Source: Ornithodoros turicata (taxonomy: Eukaryota > Arthropoda > Arachnida > Ixodida > Argasidae). Taken from it: DNA of 64,000 nucleotides. Positions 57,151-64,000 of the stretch are shown one piece after another. The DNA lies in NCBI RefSeq assembly GCF_037126465.1, contig NC_088206.1, positions 11,879,187-11,943,186 of the forward strand, written 5' to 3'. The notes under the pieces are model-generated. The model was not told where the DNA came from. It searched no databases and saw only the letters and a program-made list of their open reading frames with translations. The position numbers and the translations under genes were made by a program. Position 1 is the first letter of the stretch. The number at the start of each line of letters is the position of its first letter.

Positions 57151-58536
57151 ACGCTGGAATATTCAGCTTTTCTACGAAGCTGTACTTGATAACTAAGTTG
57201 CAGTGCGCATGTCCAAATGATTTGTTTTGCGTTTCCGTCTGCATAGACGCATATAGCATGGCAGGAACTTCAGCATACCAAGACACATGCATAAGAAAAC
57301 TGATGACGATTAAAAATACGCGAAGAAACTACACGCAACGTAGAAGTTGCAACAGGTATACAACGCATACGTCGAGGATTCAGAGGGTGTTCTCCGGTAA
57401 ATGCTTCTATATATCATGTACTTCTCTTATTGTACTTTCTAGTCAGATGTGAAGTCAGATATGTGAAGTGAAGTCAGTATGTGTGCACAATAACGTCGGA
57501 GCCAAACAAAATAAATTATACCATTTTCATTTATTTGCTTTTGCTACAATCATAAGCTTTTCCGTAAGGAACCGATTGCATGTCGGTGTTTGCAACATAG
57601 CTTGCTCGTGTATTATCTTTTCGCCAAGTGAGCTGCCCATCCCGGGTCGACGACACCGATCCTCCTCTTGTTGACGTTCATTGTATAGCGTGACGTCACC
57701 CCTTTTTGTTCTCCTTGGTTGTTTTGAGGTCGGGCCGTCACGCATAAAAGCTCACGGTGGCATCGGTCACGCGCGCTCCCTATGCTCAATCGCCGTGACT
57801 CGGCTGGAAATGTAACTCATTAGCCCCATCGAAGTCGTACCTGCATCGGCGGCAGGTGTCGGATCCGCGTTTTGCACGCGTTGCTACCGCGTGTCCCGTC
57901 TACTGGGAGACGGGCAGCTTCAGGGGTAATTATCGATGTTAATAGCCAAGATGTAATCGCTTTCTGAGACTGAGGGCAGGGGCTACTTGCACAAGGGTGA
58001 AGAAGCCACCGGCGAATGCTGCTTGCGTCCAGGGGAGTCAATGTGGCAACCGCGGTCTAAGTGATGCAGGTGGATGAGTCAGGCTAGGAGGGACTGAAGA
58101 AGCCAGCGTGCAGGAATCATGAATCATAATAGGCGTAAAATAGTGGACTGCCGGCGTGTTTTCGATGTAAATTCACTCGTCGGTAAAGGGGGATGTGTTT
58201 AGGCGTATCCCGTTATCTGTATTCCGCTATAAATATTGACATGAACCTCGACTCCGCTAATGAGTCGCAAAAATTGTCCACTCCACCAGAGCTTCCTCCC
58301 TTTATGAAGTTTCTTATTATATTCTAATTTGTTGTCACCTTAAATTCGGGCTAAACAAGATCATTTGTGTGGTCTAACAGAATGGAGAAACAAATACATA
58401 CAGCACAACATGCGACACGGAGCGCTGTAGATGACGTACCATTTTGCCAATGTATTGACACGTACCTTAACAGTATTTAGCTGAAACGTTTGCTAGCATT
58501 GTGTAGCATCGTCGGGTTCATGCGTGCCGCTCGTTA
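57151..58536. other. Unassigned stretch
   Basis: No gene is recognised. A GC-richer patch at 57640-58060 holds TGACGTCACC and CATAAAAGCTC but no frame that I can assign. Confidence 0.3.
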
Positions 58537-58793
58537 GTGATAGCCAAGGTCGTGCTGAAGACTGAGAGGTGGTGGGTTCGAGTCCTACCACCGACTGTGC
58601 GTTCTGAGGTTTTCCCTGGGTTTTCCGAAGACTTTCCAGACCAATGTCGGCACGGTTCCCCCTGAAGCCGGCCCAGGACGTATACTAACCCTCCTGTCCC
58701 CGCCTCCTTCCTGCTGTCCTCTCCCCATCTGTCCATATATGTTCGCCGTTCATAGCCACAGTTGCTTCGCGGCGCCAAAACGAAATAAAAAAG
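58537..58793 (+). repeat. SINE copy G (full length; best representative)
   Basis: The head GTGATAGCCAAGGTCGTGC is A-box-like. The B box GGGTTCGAGTCCTACC starts 34 bases after TAGCC. All middle blocks follow, then CGCGGCGCCAAAACG and an A-rich tail. This arrangement supports a tRNA-derived Pol III promoter. Ticks are known to carry a tRNA-related SINE called Ruka; I cannot confirm from memory whether this is the same family. Confidence 0.85.
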
Positions 58794-61700
58794 TCAGTCC
58801 TTGTTCTTTTCGGCTGAATATTGTATGAGCATGAATCAACACCTGCTACTTTGCTACATTACCACCATTACCAATTAGTACCATTAGTACATTACCACAA
58901 CAGCATAGCATATATATAGCATAACGGAACTGCACAACCATGCGGTCCAGTGAAAATATGTCCGAGCTCAAAGCCCGGAAAAGTCCCTAAAGCACGTACA
59001 AAAGTGTACATATCGTTGTATGTGGCTATGTGCAAACCTGTAGAATTCGCTTTGTGACGCCGTTTATGACAATTCGCATTATCCTAGCGCAGTCCTGCGC
59101 AGAGAAGAGGGAAAACCGCGCAAAGATAACAGAAAACTCTCCTTGTTTGAAAGGAAGTTTAGCTGGCAATGATTGGTTAGCAAAACAAGCAAGCTGGTTC
59201 ACACACACGTGGCATGTCTGTCATCTCTGGAAGGGATTATCGAAGTGACCGGCAGCTGCGAGATCCATGGCCGGATGAGTGGCAGCCCTTGCACCCTCCA
59301 AGGGCCAAGACAAAGACACCCAGTCGTTCCAAGAAGTTTGAGAGAGTCAACCTCTGGGAATGCCAGATGGTGCCTCGTATTGTTCCTCCTGTTCGACCTC
59401 AGCTGTAGTGAATATAGACAAAGCGGTCTATACTTCCTTCTCAGCATGTTGGGACATGTGCGGATAACCTCGACGAAATTCACTGTTAAAGTGGCGGAAG
59501 TGTGATTGCTCAGTTGGGTGCAATAGGTTAGGCGGAGTGGCAAGCCAGCGGGACTCGGCTAACATCTCCAAGGCACCATAAGTTATGAAACTAATCAATG
59601 AGCTGATAGAAAGCAAAAAAAAAAAAAAAACGATCCGATAACGACATGATATTCCAACGATTGGCAGATGCATATATAGGTTTTATGTAACATTTTCCAG
59701 GTGGGCGTAGCTTTATGTCCCTGTCTACGTTTTCGCTACAATTTTTGTGTTACATTTACATACTGCCACACTAACATCACTTCAGGTATTCATGTGCCCG
59801 GGTTCAGAACGGACCAAGCGTAATGCGCAAAGGGAAAAGGTAAGCATTTCATGCCACCGTGACACACTATGTCCACCACACACTCCGAGAAAAGGGAGTA
59901 GTCTTATTCCCTTGGGGAGTAACTGCATTGTCACATCCACTCAGGAGGGGTGAATGCACGGAAGTGTATGCGAAGTTTAGGTCTGGCTTGGGAGTAAATT
60001 TCATGGTCAGAAAACTAAAATGGGGGACTGGTTGCAATCTAGAAGACAAGAAGCTGTAGTTGCCTCCCAATTTCCTCCTCCTCCTCCTCCTTTATTTTTT
60101 TTTAGAGTAGAAATACCACGTGGAATGTGTTTCCAACTGTATCAAAAGACCTTGCAAAAAAACACTGCAGTCATGGAGCCATATTTTCCGTGCTGCACTC
60201 GACATTAGCAATAAGTCATTACATTAGCAATATCTCGCGGATATCAGCGGTGCGGCGTCAACTCTTTTTTTTTCCCTCCGCATATTAGCTCGTTAGTGGA
60301 CGAATCGTGAGAAGTCACGTGACGTGGGTTCCTCCACGTCTGGACAGCGGCGCCCATGCAGCGCGTGAGAAACTTACATTGAATATCAATTTGGCACCGC
60401 GCGGCATGCCGAAAGAAAGGGTCACGTGAGACCTTCGATGTCGAAGCGGGTCTCCGGTTCAGTGACTCGGCTCCTTTTAACTGGCGCCTGATTAACGTCA
60501 CGACGGGTTTTTGAACCGGTAACAGCACCGGCCTGACGCCGGAATAGACTTTAAAGTGTGCGCACGTGCACTGAAAGGGGTCCAACTGTATATAATTTAG
60601 TGTCGCCGGCCACTGCAGGGACCTGGAACGTGTGAGGTCCGCCGCCCTTTTTATATAGGAGGTGACACTGGCGTGACGAGAGGCGCTGCTAGATATTACG
60701 AGAGTACAGCTTTGGGCAGAGTCCGCAATATTGGTGACATTGCGTAGTTGAGGTAAAGTGAAAGCCTACGTGATGTGTCGGTTATAATAGGCGGTATACG
60801 CGTGCTTGTAAGGACTTAATGTGTTTGTCTGGAACGGCTCAGTGTACTGAAAATGCCAGTGCTGTCGGTTATTCTTTGCCAAATTTTTTCCGGACATGGC
60901 AGTTATCAACGGACAATTTAGGCGTCTAGACCAAGGAGCGAAACTAGAGATGGCACGGCATCCTAGTAGAGGCTCTACCACGAAAACTTTTGTGTAACGT
61001 GCACCGGTGGATGATGGGAGTTGCACTGCAACGCGTTATACAGTATACTGGAAAATACGGTACATACGCAAGCAGGAGAGAGAGAGAGATGTCACTTGAA
61101 ACGTCAGAGTGACAAAAAAAAAAAAAAAGTTTCCGAAACGTTTTGTTTTCTTTTTTTGTGTGTGATTTGTGAGGGGGCCATCGGTTACTGTGAATGAGAT
61201 ACCACTCGTAGGGCATCGTATTTTTTATGCATTCGAAATTCTTATTCCCCTTCCCCTCACTTTTCCCTCTCCCCCGAGCAACATGCCGCCAGCCTAGGCA
61301 GGCAGGCAGACCGCTCGCCTACCCAACTACTACTCGTTAGCCTCTCAACCCCCCTTCTTCCTTTCAATCCCTAGCACTGGGCAGTCACCTTGAAAGGCTG
61401 TGAATTAGCGCGGTGTGCACATTAGTGGAACTGTCATCTCCACAGGTTTCTTTTTTCATATCCGTTCACCCGTCGAGGAAAGTAAGCACGATAAACACGC
61501 TTTGGATTTAAAGGCCACATTTGGCACTCTTACTACAAATTCCTGCCAGAGGCACGACGTCTCCCAGCAGGCTCCGTAATCGAGGAACAGAAGACGATTA
61601 ACACCTGGCTACAACACGTCACCGTCCGTCCAGCGTGCCGCTGGACACCTGAAGCACGAGGAGGGGAGCCACCAAAAAGAGTTGCGCCATGAAAACGCTA
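58794..61700. other. Unassigned stretch upstream of the Id gene
   Basis: No gene is recognised. An A16 run at 59615-59630 follows sequence that looks retroposed. The interval 59880-60075 resembles the SINE-like block at 3860-4090. A GA microsatellite lies at about 61075-61088. C-rich sequence at 61245-61380 leads toward the Id promoter. Confidence 0.3.
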
Positions 61701-61819
61701 AAGGGGAAGGAGAAAACGTGCCGTGCGAACTGCCTTCGGTCGAGGTCACATCAGCCGGCCGTACAGGCAGACAGGTGCAGGGTGGAGGGGGAGAAAAAGC
61801 CTCACTCTCAACAGAATAA

Positions 61820-62036
61820 CCATTCCACAGCTGCTGCTCTTGCATGGGAAACCTTTTGCCGCCTCTCTCTGCGACAGCTGCGGCACCACTGCTGCCCCCT
61901 ACTGCTGGTTGCAGCACTCTCACGATCCCCCATTGGCTGGTCCAACCCGCGGGGTCCTCCCCCCGAAGCCTCATTGGCGAACGCTGCCGAGCGCCGTATA
62001 AAAGGAACCGAGCGGTCGAACGTTGCCACACACTCA
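61820..62036 (+). promoter_or_regulatory. Id gene promoter: E boxes, inverted CCAAT boxes, TATA box, start site
   Basis: TATAAAAGG lies at 61997-62005. Transcription should start about 30 bases on, at CCACA (about 62028) or at the initiator-like TCACTT (62034-62039). Two inverted CCAAT boxes (ATTGG at 61932-61936 and 61973-61977) stand 65 and 24 bases upstream of the TATA box. Two CAGCTG E boxes lie at 61828-61833 and 61875-61880. E boxes would fit control by bHLH activators, which Id proteins oppose, but that is inference. Confidence 0.7.
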
Positions 62037-62098
62037 CTTGTGAGCTGCTGTTACCTCGCTTTTGGATTACTCCTCTCGCTTCCTTTCGGATTACAAAC

Positions 62099-63336
62099 AT
62101 GAAGGCCGATCAGCAGGTGCCACTGAGCCGGTGTATGGCTAAGGTCTCCGACGGTCGAGTGTCGCGACCCCGCAAGGACCGCGATCTCAACCAGGAAGAG
62201 ATGCAGTCGCTTCTGGCCAAGCTCAAGGAACTTGTGCCCAACATGCCCCGCAACAAGAGGTTATCCAAGCTGGAGATTATTCAGAATGTCATCGATTACA
62301 TCCTCGACTTGCAACTGGCCCTCGAAGCGCACCCAGCGTCTCGTCCGTCCAACGGTACGAGTCCAGTCCGGCAGCCGCTCGGAGTTCTGTCCCCGTCTTC
62401 CAACACAGTCGCCAACACCTGTGGTGTTTTAGAGGTATGTATCCTTACACATGCATTTCATCCTGCTTTTTTTCGCGTACTGCGTCGTTAGAGCGTGAAG
62501 ACTGCCCCTACTGTAGCCAGCATGTGTCCCAATCAGCCGAAGATATCGCGTTGTACGTTTCCGCCGGTTATTGCTCATAGTCATACTTGCTGAGTTCGGA
62601 TGTTCAGCGATAAGGATAGGAAGTCGTGATGGCATGCAGGCTTAGTCGTGCAGCTGGTGACGCATACCCCCTGTTTTTCAATTCTGTAAGCGTGCAACGC
62701 TTCCAGTTCCACGCGGTAGTAGCAATGTTGCCAGTAGTGCAACTTCCAGTGCACGCAGCTTGGAAATTAATGCAGTACAAAGTTTTCCGTAAGCTGCAGA
62801 AACAAAACAGCTGTTGCCGTCCTTCCAAACGTAGCATGTCCTCCGTCCCCGCTCGCTGCCCTACCTACGTCGGTGCCATCTAAGGTGTGCTTTGAGAGGG
62901 CTGTCGAAATTGTCGATGCACCTGTTTTCGAGGGCCTTTTTTAGAAGTGGCCACCAGCGTTCTTGTAGTAGGATGATTGCGTAAAAGCCCGCGTTGTCTT
63001 CCTTTTCGCGTTGACTACCTTTGTTGCCCGCGAAGGCCGATCGCTGCTGCCGTCAGGCCAAGGAAAAGGTACTTGACTTCCTCTTGAAACAGGTTTCGTG
63101 GTACTGCCGACACTATTTGGGTCAGCACTGTTAGATGGCCGTGTATTTGTGCGTGCGCGTTCCCTTGACGACTGTGCAGAGATTGTTCCGTTGATGCCTT
63201 GCGAGAAAGATCCGGTTGCTCACGGTGCTTTCTTCTTGTTCTTCCTCAGATGAACGGCGTGGACAAGATTCCAAGCCACTTAACGGACCTGATCGCCGCT
63301 GTTGTGCAGCAGCCCTCACGGCCCGTGTCGTGCTAG
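62099..63336 (+). CDS. emc/Id: Id / extramacrochaetae-type HLH protein, two exons (62099-62434 joined to 63250-63336)
   Basis: This predicts a 140-residue inhibitor of DNA binding. Residues 35-46 form helix 1 ([12 protein letters not shown]), 47-55 the loop (PNMPRNKRL) and 56-75 helix 2 ([20 protein letters not shown]). The match to Drosophila Emc and vertebrate ID1-4 is close across the HLH. There is no bHLH-type basic region directly before helix 1, so it should dimerise with Da/E-class bHLH factors in the nucleus and keep them off DNA. After the HLH, RQPLGVL (91-97) fits the RxPLxxL destruction box of vertebrate IDs. Exon 1 ends after codon 112 at GAG|GTATGT; exon 2 starts after TTCTTCCTCAG and adds [11 protein letters not shown]... 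to a TAG at 63334. The start at 62099 (CAAACATG) is chosen because the in-frame ATG upstream (61844) lies before the TATA box. Length agrees with ID2 (134) and ID1 (155). The sequence looks intact. Confidence 0.95.
62435..63249 (+). other. Id gene intron 1 (815 bp, phase 0)
   Basis: The donor is GTATGT and the acceptor is TTGTTCTTCCTCAG. It falls after the HLH, near the end of the coding region, as the first intron of vertebrate Id genes does. If it is retained, translation runs 18 residues into the intron to a stop at 62489-62491. Confidence 0.85.
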
Positions 63337-64000
63337 AGACTTTGTGAAGCACAAGGGACATTTCACCGTTTATTTGCCTCCCTCTGTGGCGTACGGTGCG
63401 CGCAAGAATGCCACGAACTCTTGCCAACTGGCTAGTCGTTCGCCCTACGAAAGTGAAGCCTGCGTAACATCTGCTGCTTCTGCTCCCAGAGTATATAGGG
63501 TGATCGTGGCTGAGCACGAAGGACAGTATTAAGACATCTCCCTGTGCTCGAGCTTGCCGCATCCCAAGGCTTGCCCCCTTCCAAGTTTTGTCATCGATAG
63601 TGGGTCAACGTCTACGTGCAATCTTGTGAGTCGAGGGTTCGAGTGACCCCGACGACGTCGTGTAGGATCCTTGAATAGAGGGATCTCTTTATTTATGTAA
63701 AGTTGTACAAGTACAAACACTCCTTTTTTTTTTAATCACGCGACAAGCTCCCATTACGGAACGCCTGCATTTCAACGCTAGTCTAGATGAGATCACATAC
63801 ATTGTACGCAAAATAGCAGGGCAGTTCTATGTCTTTCTGTTTTTTTTTTTTTTTTTTTATCCACGCTTCACCTTCATGTTTACCAGGTTCCTGTCACATT
63901 ACTTGGGTGGGGTGGGTCCAAGAAAAAATTCCATGACTTGATTTCGTCTGTGATGATGTTTAATGAATCCATATTACAAACAACTATGACTTTGTCACAA
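63337..64000 (+). other. Id gene 3' UTR and downstream sequence
   Basis: It continues from the TAG at 63334. No canonical AATAAA or ATTAAA is seen before the window ends; AATAGA at about 63675 is only a variant. The transcript may end beyond 64000 or be spliced again. A T20 run lies at about 63840-63859. Confidence 0.5.

Noticed and set aside
61844..62098. N-terminal extension of the Id frame (85 more residues)
   Set aside because: The TATA box lies at 61997, inside this extension, so the upstream ATG is not transcribed from that promoter. The extension has no similarity to Id proteins.
63610..63660. GGGTTCGAGTGACCCC as a tRNA T arm near the Id 3' end
   Set aside because: The stem is asymmetric, and no acceptor, D or anticodon arm can be built around it.
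1..64000. CRISPR array or prokaryotic operon
   Set aside because: No regularly spaced repeats with unique spacers; intron-bearing gene, SINEs, LINEs and mariner show eukaryotic DNA.

Overview
The window is animal nuclear DNA, most likely from an arthropod. It carries one convincing host gene in the last 2 kb: a two-exon Id / extramacrochaetae-type helix-loop-helix gene with a TATA promoter, GT-AG splice sites and a metazoan start context. A chelicerate, probably a tick, is my best guess. This rests on the emc-like HLH, short TTAGG-type runs, LINE tails made of CAA repeats, tRNA-like SINEs and a crowd of small DNA elements. That placement is an impression and not a proof. There are no bacterial features: no operons, no Shine-Dalgarno starts and no CRISPR.

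From 1 to about 61.9 kb I find no intact protein gene that I can name. The space is a layered repeat landscape. (1) A SINE family with a tRNA-like B box has at least seven copies (1256, 4314, 19451 minus, 38089, 43565, 47178, 58537). A degenerate tRNA cloverleaf lies beside one of them at 43769-43840. (2) LINE remains: the C-terminal end of a reverse-transcriptase polyprotein and its 3' UTR at 29340-29893, and a related 3' module in about eight other places. (3) Transposase relics: a DUF4817/DDE_3-type element at 16335-17395 broken by two frameshifts, and a badly decayed mariner at 24600-25745. A broken fragment of a multicopy YqaJ-nuclease-type gene lies at 22157-22702. (4) Non-autonomous DNA elements: hAT-type elements with exact 8-bp target duplications (27568-28220 and 24198-24343), a Harbinger-type element with a TAA duplication (53152-53775), and others at 7246, 18500 and 22828. 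(5) Foldback palindromes: two 153-bp copies 32 kb apart (2468 and 34773), and single ones at 8129, 11186, 15190, 23954, 27131 and 51634. (6) A U2 snRNA-like pseudogene at 25957-26056.

Some insertions can be ordered in time. A LINE tail interrupts the 27.6-kb hAT element and is bracketed by its own 11-bp duplication, so the hAT element came first. A less obvious signal is a series of places where the top strand turns from C-rich to G/T-rich over a few hundred bases (near 3.1, 6.7, 11.85, 13.0, 32.7, 40.5, 48.5 and 54.3 kb). This pattern would fit unannotated divergent promoters or replication start zones. The 3.1-kb case also has a TATA-like box, a well-placed ATG and a GTGAGT donor.

The Id gene (promoter about 61.9 kb, coding 62099-62434 joined to 63250-63336) would make a 140-residue HLH protein without an adjacent DNA-binding basic region. 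It would act as a dominant-negative partner of E/Da-class bHLH factors. The intervals between features hold ORFs no longer or more convincing than expected by chance. They are noted below as unassigned.
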